Shown piece after piece: positions 41,056-50,126 of a stretch of 64,000 bases of DNA. The stretch covers positions 14,298 to 78,297 of the forward strand of contig DATDPU010000004.1 of the NCBI GenBank assembly GCA_035292585.1, in the 5' to 3' direction. The DNA is from DASSFZ01 sp035292585 (GTDB taxonomy: Bacteria > Chloroflexota > Anaerolineae > Fen-1058). The position numbers and the translations under genes were made by a program. Every line of letters begins with the position of its first letter. Position 1 is the stretch's first letter. The notes beneath the pieces are model-generated. The model ran no database searches, was not told where the DNA came from, and worked only from the letters and a program-made list of their open reading frames with translations.

Positions 41056-41059
41056 CCCT

Positions 41060-41084
41060 AGGGGCGAGTCGCGGACTCGCCCCT
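41060..41084. repeat. AGGGGCGAGTC palindrome
   Basis: 11-bp perfect stem AGGGGCGAGTC / GACTCGCCCCT with a 3-nt loop, then ACGTTTTAG. It may terminate the zinc-ribbon gene. The rest of the 41056-41235 gap holds GCCGCC / GGCGGC hairpins and no gene. Confidence 0.6.
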
Positions 41085-41235
41085 ACGTTTTAGATCATAT
41101 TCAGAACAAGTGCATCGACAGTAGTATAGCCCCTCGTGGGCGTCCAACGGGCACGCGCCTGGCGGCCCACCGCCGCTTTGCGGCGGACATGGGCAGGCCC
41201 TACGCTACGGCGCACGGGTTCGATGCATGCGCGCT

Positions 41236-42648
41236 TTAGATCACGTGAACCTTCAGCATGTTCGTCTTGTGATCCGCGCCGGCGGGGATGCCCGCCGTGA
41301 TCACGATGGTATCGCCCCGCCCGGCCAGACCGGACGCCTGGGCCAGCTGGGTGGCGGACTGGATCATCTCGTCGGTCGTGGTGTACGCGGGGGCCAGCAT
41401 CGGGATGACGCCCCAAGCCAGCGCGAGCTGCCGTTGCACTTCGGGGCGCGGCGTCACGGCGATCACCGGCGTGCGCGGCCGGTAACTGGCGACCCAACGC
41501 GCCGTGTAGCCGGAATAGGTCGAGGTCACGATCGCCTTGGCCTCCAGCTCGTCGGCGATCTCGACCGTGGCCTGGCTGATGGCCGTGGTCGCAGACTGCG
41601 CCTTATCCTCCCACAGATGCTGCAGCGCGTGTTCGTAGTGGATATGCTCCTCGGTGATCGCGGCGATCCGCGCCATCATCTGCACCGATTGGATCGGATA
41701 CTCGCCGGTCGCCGTCTCGGCCGATAACATCACCGCGCTGGTTCCGTCGAGGATCGCATTCGCGACGTCGCTGGCTTCGGCGCGCGTGGGGCGCGGGTTC
41801 GTGATCATCGAGTTGAGCATCTGCGTGGCGGTGATCACCGGAATGCCGGCGCGATTGCAGCGCGCGATGAAATCCTTCTGGACAAAGGGCACGCGCTCGG
41901 CCGGTATCTCCACCCCCAGGTCACCCCGCGCGATCATGATCGCATCGCTACACGCGAGAATCTCGTCGAACGCATCCAGCGCTTCGGCCTTCTCGATCTT
42001 GGCGACGATCGGGATGTGCGCGCCCTGGGCTTCGAGCGTGTCACGCAGCAGGCAGACATCGCTCCCGGTGCGCACGAAGGAGAGCGCCAGGAAATCCACC
42101 GCCTGCTGGATGGCGAAGGCCAGGTCGGCGCGGTCCTTGTCCGTCAAGGGCGAGAGCGAAAGGGGTGCGCCCGGCGCGGCGACCCCCTTGTGCGAGCTGA
42201 GCGGCCCACCGCTGACGACGCGACAGCGGATATCGCTCTCAGTGGTATCCAACACGACAAACTCCAACTGCCCATCGTCGAGCAACAGGCGTTGGCCGGG
42301 GACAACCTCGCGCACCAGATCGGGATGGGGCAGGTGTATCTCACCGGCATTCCCCGGCACGGCGCGCGTCGTCAAAACAACTTCGTCGCCGGGGCGCGTC
42401 AGCGTGTAGCCGCCCTCGATCTCGCCGATCCGCAGTTTCGGGCCTTGCAGATCGCCGAGCAGCGCCACGAGCGCGCCCTCCGCTTGTGCGGCGTGTCGCA
42501 CGTTGGCAATGCGCAGCGCGTGCGCCGCGTGATCGCCGTGCGAAAAGTTGATGCGTGCGACGTTCATCCCGGCGCGGATCAGTGTCCGCAGCATCTCGAC
42601 GCTAGCGCACGCCGGCCCGACGGTGCAAACGATCTTCGTGCGTGGCAT
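41236..42648 (-). CDS. pyk: Pyruvate kinase
   Basis: Last step of glycolysis (PEP + ADP to pyruvate + ATP). 470 aa, standard. N-terminal IVCTVGPACAS, INFSHGDH and LQGPKLR, the Mg/K site IMIARGDLGVEIPAERV and TATQMLNSMI, and the C-terminal domain with GDTIVITAGIPAGAD. No PEP-utiliser extension. Starts at ATG 42648, 17 nt after the DegV stop, so an operon with DegV. No regulatory features seen in the gap. Confidence 0.97.
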   Translation of the reverse strand: MPRTKIVCTVGPACASVEMLRTLIRAGMNVARINFSHGDHAAHALRIANVRHAAQAEGALVALLGDLQGPKLRIGEIEGGYTLTRPGDEVVLTTRAVPGNAGEIHLPHPDLVREVVPGQRLLLDDGQLEFVVLDTTESDIRCRVVSGGPLSSHKGVAAPGAPLSLSPLTDKDRADLAFAIQQAVDFLALSFVRTGSDVCLLRDTLEAQGAHIPIVAKIEKAEALDAFDEILACSDAIMIARGDLGVEIPAERVPFVQKDFIARCNRAGIPVITATQMLNSMITNPRPTRAEASDVANAILDGTSAVMLSAETATGEYPIQSVQMMARIAAITEEHIHYEHALQHLWEDKAQSATTAISQATVEIADELEAKAIVTSTYSGYTARWVASYRPRTPVIAVTPRPEVQRQLALAWGVIPMLAPAYTTTDEMIQSATQLAQASGLAGRGDTIVITAGIPAGADHKTNMLKVHVI

Positions 42649-42665
42649 TCCGTCTGACTCGCAAC

Positions 42666-43508
42666 CTAATCTTCGGCGTAGTACGCCGCGCCGAGGGCGC
42701 CTGGCCCGGTGTGCGCCGCTACGGCCGGCGGCATCTCAATCACCAGCGATTCGTCCAGGTTATACGTTTGGCAGAACTCGGCCGAAAGCGCGGCCGCCGC
42801 GGTGGGTAGCCCGGTGTGTGTGACGCCCAGGTAAATCTTGCGCTTGCCGCGCACGGCCGCATCGACGATATCGCGCAGGCGCGCGACGGCTTTGGCCTTC
42901 GTACGCACGCGCTCCAACGGCTCGACCCGGCCGTTGGCGATCGTGAGGATCGGTTTCATCTGTAGGAGCGTGCCGACGAACGCCTGCGCCCCGCCGATGC
43001 GCCCGCCCTTCGCCAAATACTCCAGCGTATCGAGCACGAAGTCCATGCGCATCTTCGGGATCATCTCATCCAGCCGCGCCACAATCGCAGCCACTTCCTG
43101 GCCGGCCTGCACCCTGTGCGCCGCCTCCAGTACGAGCAACGCTTCGGCAGTTGCCACGTGCCTGGAATCCACCAGGGTGATCCGGTCGCTGCCGAGCTGC
43201 TCCTTCGCCTGCGCCGCAGAGTTATACGTGCCGCTCAACAAGCTGGAGACGGTGATGCAGAGAATTTCGTGGCCGGCGTCGAGTTGCCGCTTGAATACCT
43301 CGACAAAATCGCCGACCGGCGGCTGCGACGTCGTCGGGAATTCCTTCGACATCTTGAGCCGCTGCAAGAATACTTCGTTGGTGATATCGACCCCATCGCG
43401 CAGCGTCTCCGCGCCGAACATCACCACTTGCGAAACCAGGTCGATGCCATGCTGCGCCGCCAGCTCGCGTGACAAGCCCGTGGTCGTATCCGAAACGATC
43501 CGAATCAT
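42666..43508 (-). CDS. DegV-family fatty-acid-binding protein
   Basis: 280 aa from ATG 43508 (GGGAGGA upstream). The family (FakB) binds fatty acids and presents them to a fatty-acid kinase for phosphorylation before membrane lipid synthesis. N-terminal RIVSDTTTGLS, then TTSQPPVGDF, the C-terminal domain KGGRIGGAQAF and a final HTGPGALGAAYY. It heads a two-gene operon with pyk. A FakA partner is not in this window. Confidence 0.9.
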   Translation of the reverse strand: MIRIVSDTTTGLSRELAAQHGIDLVSQVVMFGAETLRDGVDITNEVFLQRLKMSKEFPTTSQPPVGDFVEVFKRQLDAGHEILCITVSSLLSGTYNSAAQAKEQLGSDRITLVDSRHVATAEALLVLEAAHRVQAGQEVAAIVARLDEMIPKMRMDFVLDTLEYLAKGGRIGGAQAFVGTLLQMKPILTIANGRVEPLERVRTKAKAVARLRDIVDAAVRGKRKIYLGVTHTGLPTAAAALSAEFCQTYNLDESLVIEMPPAVAAHTGPGALGAAYYAED

Positions 43509-43596
43509 GATTCCTCCCAGATGAAGTGTTTGCCCTAATGGTAGGGGTACCACTTAGAACACCAGGAAGCTCAAAAAGCCACGCGGCTGGGTGGAT

Positions 43597-43654
43597 AACC
43601 ACGGATGTCCCGGATTCCACCGATTTTGGAAACCATCCGTGTTATCCGTGGTGG
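43597..43654. repeat. CCACGGAT palindromic repeat
   Basis: AACCACGGAT ... ATCCGTGGT with inner ATGG/CCAT pairs, a long imperfect hairpin of the same design as 32308-32374. Confidence 0.7.
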
Positions 43655-43656
43655 TT

Positions 43657-44916
43657 TTATCCGATTGCTCGCCGTACCGCCTCCAGGTTCGGCTCGATGA
43701 CGTACGGGGCGGGGGCGGCTTTGATCGCCGCTGGAACATCTTTCAACCCGCTGCCGGTGACAACGACCACAATCCGCTCATCCGATCCGACCTGCCCGGC
43801 CCGCGCCGCCGCCGCCAACCCGGCGTAGGCTGCCGCGCCGGCCGGCTCGGCAAACACGGCCACCTCTTGCGCCAGCTCGCGCATCGCCGCCAGAATGTCG
43901 TCGTCGCTCACGTGGACGAACGCTCCAGCCGTCTGGCGGACCGCGCGCACTGCCCGCCGGCCATCGCGCGGCAGATCGACGCTGATGCTATCGGCGATCG
44001 TTCGCGCCGCGACCGGCTGTACCTCATCCGATCCGGCCCGCCAGGCGTTGTAACACGCCACCGAGTCCTCGGCCTGCACGCCCATCAGCTTCGGCATCGA
44101 CTCGATCCAGCCCAGCCCGGCCAGATCGACCAGGCCCTTGTGCAGCCCGGAGATGATATTGCCGTCGCCGACGGAGACGAAGAGGCGATCGGGAGTTTGC
44201 CAGGCTTGGAGATTCGAGGGCAGGGATTGGAATGTAAGCTGCTCGCAGATTTCGAGCGAGGCCGTTTTCTTGCCTTCGACCGTGAACGGGTTGTACGCCG
44301 TGTTGCGGCAGTACCAACCGAACGTCTTGGATGCCGCCAGACATAGATCGAACGCCGCGTCGTAATTGCCTTTCACCAGAAAAACCGTCGCGCCATACAC
44401 CAGCAATTGCGCCACCTTCGCCTGCGGGGCAGACTGCGGGACGAAAATGATCGTCGGCATTTTCACGCTGGCGGCCATACCGGCCAGCGCCGCGCCAGCG
44501 TTGCCGCTCGACGCCGTCGTCACGATTGCGCGCTGCTCTTCCAACGCCTTCGCGACCACAATCGAGCTGGCGCGGTCTTTGAACGAAGCGGTCGGGTTGC
44601 GACCGTCGTCTTTGATCCATACTTCGCGCAGGCCGAGTTTCGCTTCCAGGCGCGGCGCGCGATACAGCGGCGTCCAGCCGATCTGCACGGGCAGCCCGGC
44701 GGATTCGGAGTCGATGGGCAGCAGGGGCTTGTAGCGGAACAGGTTGAGGGTCGAGCTGGTTTGTTGGTTGGATAGTTGATTGGGCGAAGTCTGGCGCGCG
44801 ATGGCCTTGTAATCGTAAACCGTATCGAGGATGCCTGCGTCGCCATGCTTCGGGCAGATGTACTCTACCTCACCCGGCGCATACTCCGCGCCGCAGATCG
44901 TGCACTTGAAACCCAT
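43657..44916 (-). CDS. thrC: Threonine synthase with N-terminal zinc ribbon
   Basis: PLP enzyme that makes threonine from O-phosphohomoserine. 419 aa from ATG 44916. N-terminal CTICGAEY ... YICPKHG zinc-ribbon-like segment is typical of one ThrC group. The PLP lysine lies in NPTASFKDRAS, phosphate-binding SSGNAGAALAG follows, and SVGDGNIISG is the second loop. A short simple-repeat stretch (SPNQLSNQQTSSTLN) sits at about 40-55. A second thrC (57713) sits beside thrB, so this copy may have a different specificity or regulation. Alternative starts to 44946 are possible. Confidence 0.92.
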   Translation of the reverse strand: MGFKCTICGAEYAPGEVEYICPKHGDAGILDTVYDYKAIARQTSPNQLSNQQTSSTLNLFRYKPLLPIDSESAGLPVQIGWTPLYRAPRLEAKLGLREVWIKDDGRNPTASFKDRASSIVVAKALEEQRAIVTTASSGNAGAALAGMAASVKMPTIIFVPQSAPQAKVAQLLVYGATVFLVKGNYDAAFDLCLAASKTFGWYCRNTAYNPFTVEGKKTASLEICEQLTFQSLPSNLQAWQTPDRLFVSVGDGNIISGLHKGLVDLAGLGWIESMPKLMGVQAEDSVACYNAWRAGSDEVQPVAARTIADSISVDLPRDGRRAVRAVRQTAGAFVHVSDDDILAAMRELAQEVAVFAEPAGAAAYAGLAAAARAGQVGSDERIVVVVTGSGLKDVPAAIKAAPAPYVIEPNLEAVRRAIG

Positions 44917-44999
44917 GACGTTGTTCACGGTTGCTCCATGCACCAATTCCCAATTTACCGATTACCAGTTTGGTGTATTGGTAAATTGGTAGTTGGTCA

Positions 45000-45407
45000 T
45001 CATACTTCACTCTCCAGGTCCGCCGGGCCAAACGCGCGCGGCAGCAGTTCGCGCAGCGTCGTGGTATGCACCACCTCACCTTCGGCGTTGATCAGCAACA
45101 CGGCAAGGTCGAGTCCGAACTCCGAAAGCATCTGGCGACACACGCCGCACGGCGACCCGCCGTTCTGCGTCGCAATCGCGATCGCTGCAAAGTGTCGCTC
45201 GCCGTCTGAAACCGCCGCCGCCAAGGCGCTGCGCTCGGCGCAGATACCGGCCGGGTAGACCGCATTCTCGACATTCACGCCCTCGTAAATCTTGCCCGAA
45301 CGGGCCAGCAGCGCCGCGCCCACCTGATATTTGGAATACGGCGCGTAGGCGCGCTGGCGAGCGGCCATCGCCCGCGCGATCAAGACCTGTCGTTCGTCGT
45401 CCGTCAT
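45000..45407 (-). CDS. cdd: Cytidine deaminase
   Basis: Deaminates cytidine or deoxycytidine. 135 aa, the normal small tetrameric type. Zinc site: CAERSALAAAVSDG (C and E) and PCGVCRQML (second pair of Cys). KYQVGAALLARSG is the N-terminal signature. ATG at 45407 with GGAGGAG upstream. The gap to thrC (83 nt) holds a simple-repeat tract (TTGGTAAATTGGTAGTTGG). Confidence 0.95.
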   Translation of the reverse strand: MTDDERQVLIARAMAARQRAYAPYSKYQVGAALLARSGKIYEGVNVENAVYPAGICAERSALAAAVSDGERHFAAIAIATQNGGSPCGVCRQMLSEFGLDLAVLLINAEGEVVHTTTLRELLPRAFGPADLESEV

Positions 45408-45516
45408 ACTGAGGCTCTCCTCCCCCAGCCTGTTCGCGGGTGGGCCAACATTCTAACCCCATGCGAGCCAAACTCCAAACCCCACTCTCAACTCCAACTC
45501 TCGACTCTAACTCCTC

Positions 45517-45933
45517 TCACTCTCCCACAATTTGCGCCACCACCTCCCGCCGGCGCGGCCGCGTATCGAAATCGACCAGGATGATCTGCTGCCACGTCCC
45601 CAGCGTCAACTGGCCGTCGACAAACGGCACACTGAGCGAAGGCCCTAACAGCGCCGCCCGGACGTGCGCGTGCCCGTTGTCGTCACCCCAGCGCAGATGA
45701 TGTTGATACTCACCCCGGCGCGGCGCGATCCGCTCGAACGCCGTCTGCAAATCGGCCACCGCGCCCGGCTCGTACTCGATCGTCGTCAGGCCGGCCGTGC
45801 TGCCGATGACGAACAGCGTCACCACGCCGTTGCGCACACCCGATTCATTCACCGCCCGCCCGACCGCGCCGGTTAGATCGTGCGTGTCGCCGTTGCCTTT
45901 CGTTTGTAACGTGAGCTGTTTTGAGGTTACCAT
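45517..45933 (-). CDS. yjbQ: YjbQ/UPF0047 family protein
   Basis: 138 aa from ATG 45933 (GGAGG directly upstream). Pattern GNGDTHDLTGAVGRAVNESG, STAGLTTIEYEPG, HHLRWGDDNGHAHVRAALLGPS and LGTWQQIILVDFDTRPRRREV is diagnostic. Reported to have a thiamin-phosphate synthase activity in vitro, but the real cellular role is not settled. Conserved His residues form a metal-like site. Monocistronic with own TATAAT at 45976-45971. Confidence 0.9.
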   Translation of the reverse strand: MVTSKQLTLQTKGNGDTHDLTGAVGRAVNESGVRNGVVTLFVIGSTAGLTTIEYEPGAVADLQTAFERIAPRRGEYQHHLRWGDDNGHAHVRAALLGPSLSVPFVDGQLTLGTWQQIILVDFDTRPRRREVVAQIVGE

Positions 45934-45970
45934 AGCCTCCACCTGATCCAAACGGTTTGACGGTTCCTGG

Positions 45971-45976
45971 ATTATA
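45971..45976 (-). promoter_or_regulatory. -10 box of yjbQ
   Basis: Minus-strand TATAAT (45976-45971), about 37 nt before the ATG. Confidence 0.5.
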
Positions 45977-46075
45977 CCCCGCGCAAGGCTATTGGCTCTT
46001 GCTTGCAACGGCAGAAGGGCGAGGCTGCACAGGTGCAGTAACGGGCTAAACCATCGACGCGCCGATGGCCGCGAA

Positions 46076-46121
46076 ATGAGAAAAGGCAGGGCTGCGGCAA
46101 GATCAACCTTACCGCAGCCCT
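46076..46121 (-). terminator. Terminator of the GH5 cellulase gene
   Basis: 14-bp stem AGGGCTGCGGTAAG / CTTGCCGCAGCCCT (one mismatch), then CCTTTTCTCATTT on the minus strand. 92 bp downstream of the cellulase stop. Confidence 0.75.
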
Positions 46122-46213
46122 ACCCTTGTCGCGCGGTTTATCTTATCACGTGAGCGGTTCTACACTGCTCCCGCCACAGTTGAAAAACTGAGATCCGCGT
46201 ACAGCCAGGCGTC

Positions 46214-47878
46214 TTAAAACGGATCCGGTAGTGTTCCCGTGCATAGCACCGCGAACGGTGGTTTTTCAATGCTGCACAGATGGGTGTTAATCTTATTTGG
46301 ATTCTGCACCGTAGACCAATCGCTGTTCAAGATAGCGTGGGCTGAATCGTTGGCGTTGATGGCCCAGTAGGTCCAGTGCAGCGACGTCAGTGCGAAGCCG
46401 GGATCGTTCGCCGCCGTCCGAGTGTAGCTGCTCAGGATGAAGTTCTCCAGGTCGGTGAACCACTGCCCTTGTGAGCCGCGCGTGGCGCTGAACAGGGCCG
46501 CGTCCGCGTTCGCCGTCCCAAACTCGCCGATCCACACGGGCGCAGTCGTGACGGCGGTATGGCCGGTGTTACCCCACGGGTAAGGGTTGCCGTCGAACTG
46601 CGGTGCGACGCCGCCCGCCAGGTTCAGGTGCGCCCAGAATCGCTTCCATACGTCGGCCAGGCTGGAGGAACCACAGCCGCTCTGGTAGCACGTGCTGCTG
46701 TTGAACCACGGCTGGACGAACAGGCTGGGGCCATAATCATGCGCCGAGTAGACGACTTTGTCGTTCACCGCCGCGCCCAGGCCGGAAGCGTTGCCACCCT
46801 TGTTCAGTAACACTGGCGCGCCGGGGTTAGTGCTATTGCCGTTGACACCCTGGAGATTGCCGCCCCACCAGGCGCCATCATACGGCCCGCTCGCCGGTGA
46901 GCCGCCCGCCGTGGGATACAGGCTGATCCCTTCGACAAAGATCAACGGCAAGTCCCAACCCTGGCTGTTCGCCTCGCCAAAGACCGTTGTGCCGGCACGT
47001 TCAGCGGCCAGACGCCAGTCATGACAGGAAGAAGTGGAGATGCACGCCGGGGTGAACGGGTTGGGATTCGGGTTCGTGTGCGGATTGATGCCATCACCGG
47101 ATCCCCAGGTAGCCCCGCCCAGATAGTTGCAGCTGCTCTGCGAGCAGACTGTGTGCGGCTCGTTGCGCAAGTCAAAGCCGATCACAGTGGGGAAGCCATC
47201 GGAGGCGAAGTAGTTCACCGTGACCGTGTCGTTCGACTGCGGGACGCCGTTGGTCCAGCGCAGCACGCCGACCCAATCGTTGATCCAGTTTTGCTCTGGG
47301 AAGGCCGACGTGTACCACAGGCCGTTCGCTTCGGCCGAGTTACCCTTGGCCGACCGGTGGTTATCTAAGATCACATGCATGCCGACCGACCCGGCATAGT
47401 TGACGATCAGCGCCATGATGTCCCGCGCGCGTTTGCCGCTGCACTCCGGGCAGGCGCTGACCGAGCCGGAGCGGGGCGCCGGGTTGGTTTCCCACATTTC
47501 ATTCGACCAGGGCAGGCGGATGGTGTTGAAACCCAATTGCTTCATCCGGTCGATCAGGAACTTGTAATCTTGCGAATACAAACCGTGAGCCACCCAATCT
47601 CTGGTCTCGAAACCAAACCAGTTGACGCCAGCGATGATGAATTCAGCGCCGGACGGGTTCAGAATCTGGTTGCCGCTGACGCGGTAACCGCCCGGTGCGC
47701 CGCTGGGCGGCGTGGGGGTGGGCGGGGGCGTGGCAGCGGGTGTGGGCGTCGAGGTAGGCGTTTTGGTGGGGGGGCGTGCCGCCGCGACCGGTTGCACCGG
47801 CTGAAACATCGTGGCGACCATCGCTAAAATCAGAAGAACGCAAAGAACTCCAGCAGCGCGCCGTGGTGCCTGGGTCAT
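46214..47878 (-). CDS. Secreted GH5 family endoglucanase
   Basis: 554 aa from the second ATG (47878), because AGGAGG abuts the first one. Signal peptide (about 10-33), then a Thr/Pro linker (KTPTSTPTPAATPPPTP). GH5 barrel from about 70: GVNWFGFE, LGFNTIRLPWSNEMW, HVILDNHRS, acid/base Glu in IGFDLRNEPH and nucleophile Glu in PVWIGEFGTA. Both catalytic acids are present. Cellulase or related beta-1,4-glucanase acting outside the cell. It has its own terminator and a TATAAT upstream. Confidence 0.92.
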   Translation of the reverse strand: MTQAPRRAAGVLCVLLILAMVATMFQPVQPVAAARPPTKTPTSTPTPAATPPPTPTPPSGAPGGYRVSGNQILNPSGAEFIIAGVNWFGFETRDWVAHGLYSQDYKFLIDRMKQLGFNTIRLPWSNEMWETNPAPRSGSVSACPECSGKRARDIMALIVNYAGSVGMHVILDNHRSAKGNSAEANGLWYTSAFPEQNWINDWVGVLRWTNGVPQSNDTVTVNYFASDGFPTVIGFDLRNEPHTVCSQSSCNYLGGATWGSGDGINPHTNPNPNPFTPACISTSSCHDWRLAAERAGTTVFGEANSQGWDLPLIFVEGISLYPTAGGSPASGPYDGAWWGGNLQGVNGNSTNPGAPVLLNKGGNASGLGAAVNDKVVYSAHDYGPSLFVQPWFNSSTCYQSGCGSSSLADVWKRFWAHLNLAGGVAPQFDGNPYPWGNTGHTAVTTAPVWIGEFGTANADAALFSATRGSQGQWFTDLENFILSSYTRTAANDPGFALTSLHWTYWAINANDSAHAILNSDWSTVQNPNKINTHLCSIEKPPFAVLCTGTLPDPF

Positions 47879-47930
47879 CGTCATCCTCCTTGGCTATGGG
47901 GTGTTGAGTGAACACAAATGCTACTCTAGG

Positions 47931-47936
47931 ATTATA
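47931..47936 (-). promoter_or_regulatory. -10 box of the GH5 gene
   Basis: Minus-strand TATAAT (47936-47931), about 53 nt before the start. Confidence 0.5.
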
Positions 47937-48001
47937 CCCTGATTACAACCTTGCCAGCCGAATCTCGATTCTCTCAAGGTGCGGCCTCGCGCTCCGCGCG
48001 G

Positions 48002-48007
48002 TATAAT
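48002..48007 (+). promoter_or_regulatory. -10 box of the pterin operon
   Basis: TATAAT at 48002-48007, 27 nt before the ATG at 48035; no clear -35. Confidence 0.5.
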
Positions 48008-48034
48008 CCTTTACCACAACTCGAGAGGCCAGAG

Positions 48035-48523
48035 ATGGGCAACTATCGTATTCGCGTCGAAAAAGACTACACCGTATTCTCCGCCGCGCACTTCATCACT
48101 TACGACGGTCACGAGTGTGAAGCGCTGCACGGCCACAATTACCGCGTCGCCGCCAGCCTGACCGGGCAACTCGACGAGAACGCCTACGTCTTCAACTTCG
48201 GGCCGCTCAAACATGCGTTGCGCGACATCCTCGGCCGGCTGGATCACAAGCTGCTCTTGCCCCAAAACAACCCGCTGCTCGTGCTCGAAACCGATGCAGA
48301 ATCGGTGTGCGCGGCCTACGCGCACAAACGCTACGTCTTCCCGCGCGAGGATGTCGTCCTGCTGCCCATCCCCAACACCACCGCCGAGATGCTCGCCGCC
48401 TGGCTCTGCGCGCAGTTGCGGCCGGCGCTGGGCGAGTTCGATACGCGCCACCTCACCTCGATCGAGATCGAAGTCGAGGAATCGTTTGGCCAGCGGGCGA
48501 TCTATTGCGAGGAGTGGAAGTGA
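48035..48523 (+). CDS. PTPS/QueD-family 6-pyruvoyl-tetrahydropterin-synthase homolog
   Basis: 162 aa. Zinc and substrate region FSAAHF (first His) and CEALHGHNY (Cys28, Glu29, His32-Gly-His34). The motif reads C-E-x-x-H-G-H, combining the Cys of QueD/PTPS with the Glu of the PTPS-III type that replaces dihydroneopterin aldolase in some bacteria. The catalytic triad partners LDHKLLL and the C-terminal Glu (IEIEVEESFG) are present. It is one base from the ATG of a FolK::FolE2 fusion, so a folate role is likely, with or without queuosine synthesis. Confidence 0.85.
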   Translation: MGNYRIRVEKDYTVFSAAHFITYDGHECEALHGHNYRVAASLTGQLDENAYVFNFGPLKHALRDILGRLDHKLLLPQNNPLLVLETDAESVCAAYAHKRYVFPREDVVLLPIPNTTAEMLAAWLCAQLRPALGEFDTRHLTSIEIEVEESFGQRAIYCEEWK

Positions 48524-48524
48524 C

Positions 48525-50021
48525 ATGGCCGAGCCACACGTGGTGTATTTCGCTTTGGGATCGAACCTGGGCGATCGGCAAAGCAACCTGATCGAAGCGA
48601 TTCAAAGTCTGCGCGCCAATGTCCAGGTCGAACGCATCTCATCCGTCTACAAAAGCCGCACCCCCGATGGCCCCGATCAGCCGCCCACGCTCAACGTCGT
48701 CGTCAAAGGCGTCACGGCGCTCGAGCCGCATGAGCTCCTGCGCTTCGCGCAGCGCATCGAGCGCCGCCTGGGCCGCGTGCGCGATAAGCCGCACCGGACG
48801 TACCCGATCGATATCGACCTGCTGGCCTACGACGATCGCGTGATCACCTCCGGCGACCTCAGACTGCCACACCCACGCCTGGCCCAGCGCGCGGTGGCCC
48901 TCGCCCCGCTCGACGAGATCGCGCCCGATTGGCTGCATCCGGCTCGACAGCAAACCGCGCGCCAGCTGCTCGAAGCGTTGGGCGGGCCGGACGGCGTCAC
49001 GCGAGTGGCGCGCGGCCTGACCGCCCGGCTCGATCGGGACGTGCAAGAAGAACGGCCGCCCGCCTTGCTGCGGTTGGATCGGGTCGGCGTGACAGGCTTG
49101 CAGCGCGTGATCCGCTTATCGACGGTCAAAGGCCAGCTGTATCACGCGCACCTCAACCTGTCGGTCGAATTAGGGCCGGAACAGAAAGGCGCGCACATGT
49201 CGCGCTTCAGCGACACCGTCGAAGAGGTGCTCGACGAATTCGCCAGCGCGGAAACGCCCACGTTCGAGTCGCTGGCCGATCGCGTGGCCCGGCAATTGGT
49301 GACCGGCCAGCGCGCCCGCCGCGCCGACGTGGAAGTTCGCGCCCACTTTCCACTGTCCAAACATGCCCCCTTGTCCGGCAAGCTCTCCCAGGAGATCTAC
49401 ACCTTGATCGGCATTGCCTCCGCCACGCCTGGCCGCAGCATCAGCATCATCGGCGTGGAAGCGGAAGGCATGATGGCCTGCCCGTGCGCGCAGGACATGG
49501 TTCGCTCCGCCGCGCGCGAGCGCCTGCTCGAAGATGGCTTCGCCGAAGAGACGGCCGATCGCATGCTCGACCTCGTCCCGTTGGCGACGCATAACCAGCG
49601 CGGGCGGGGCACGCTGATGGTCGGCCTGCCTTATCCGCTGCGCCCGGCCGATCCGCCGGTGGTGCGCGCGCAAGACCTGGTCGAAATCATCGAGGCGTCG
49701 ATGAGCTCCGAGAACTACGATTTGCTCAAGCGCCCCGACGAGCTGTTTGTGGTGCAGAAGGCGCATCGGCACCCGCGTTTTGTCGAAGATGCCGTGCGCG
49801 AGATGTTGTGCAACTTCGTCGAGATGTATCCCGATCTGCCGGACACCAGCTACGTCTCGGCGCGCCAGGTCAACATGGAAACCATCCACAAGCACGATGT
49901 GTTCGCCGAGCGCGGCGGCACGCTGGCCGAGCTGCGCGCCGAGCTGCGCAGTGGTGTCAGCCGCAAGACCTCACTGGAAACGTGGTTAGGGCAGCAGATC
50001 GATGGAACAGGCCCCGGCTAA
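48525..50021 (+). CDS. FolK::FolE2 fusion (HPPK plus GTP cyclohydrolase IB)
   Basis: 498 aa, two folate enzymes in one frame. HPPK (1 to about 165): ALGSNLGDRQSNL, VYKSRTPDGPDQPP, the metal/ATP site RTYPIDIDLLAYD and LPHPRLAQRAVALAPL. FolE2/MptA type (about 170-498): DVQEERPPALLRLDRVGV, QKGAHMSRFSD, AEGMMACPCAQDMVR with the active Cys, ATHNQRG and a C-terminal KHDVFAER. FolE2 makes the first pterin (dihydroneopterin triphosphate), HPPK adds pyrophosphate two steps later. With the PTPS gene it could cover folate synthesis without FolB. The gene starts one base after the PTPS stop. Confidence 0.92.
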   Translation: MAEPHVVYFALGSNLGDRQSNLIEAIQSLRANVQVERISSVYKSRTPDGPDQPPTLNVVVKGVTALEPHELLRFAQRIERRLGRVRDKPHRTYPIDIDLLAYDDRVITSGDLRLPHPRLAQRAVALAPLDEIAPDWLHPARQQTARQLLEALGGPDGVTRVARGLTARLDRDVQEERPPALLRLDRVGVTGLQRVIRLSTVKGQLYHAHLNLSVELGPEQKGAHMSRFSDTVEEVLDEFASAETPTFESLADRVARQLVTGQRARRADVEVRAHFPLSKHAPLSGKLSQEIYTLIGIASATPGRSISIIGVEAEGMMACPCAQDMVRSAARERLLEDGFAEETADRMLDLVPLATHNQRGRGTLMVGLPYPLRPADPPVVRAQDLVEIIEASMSSENYDLLKRPDELFVVQKAHRHPRFVEDAVREMLCNFVEMYPDLPDTSYVSARQVNMETIHKHDVFAERGGTLAELRAELRSGVSRKTSLETWLGQQIDGTGPG

Positions 50022-50126
50022 GGTCTCTTCCCCCTGGTTGGTATAAACCAACGACCGCAAGTACAATCAGGCTAACCCATAGCCGCGAATAGCCGGTTGC
50101 TTAACAACTCGCCAGGGAGGTGAACC

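Noticed and set aside
48213..48524. In-frame upstream extension of the FolK::FolE2 gene
   Set aside because: This part is antisense-frame coding over the PTPS gene and lacks any HPPK similarity; the ATG at 48525 follows the PTPS stop by one base.
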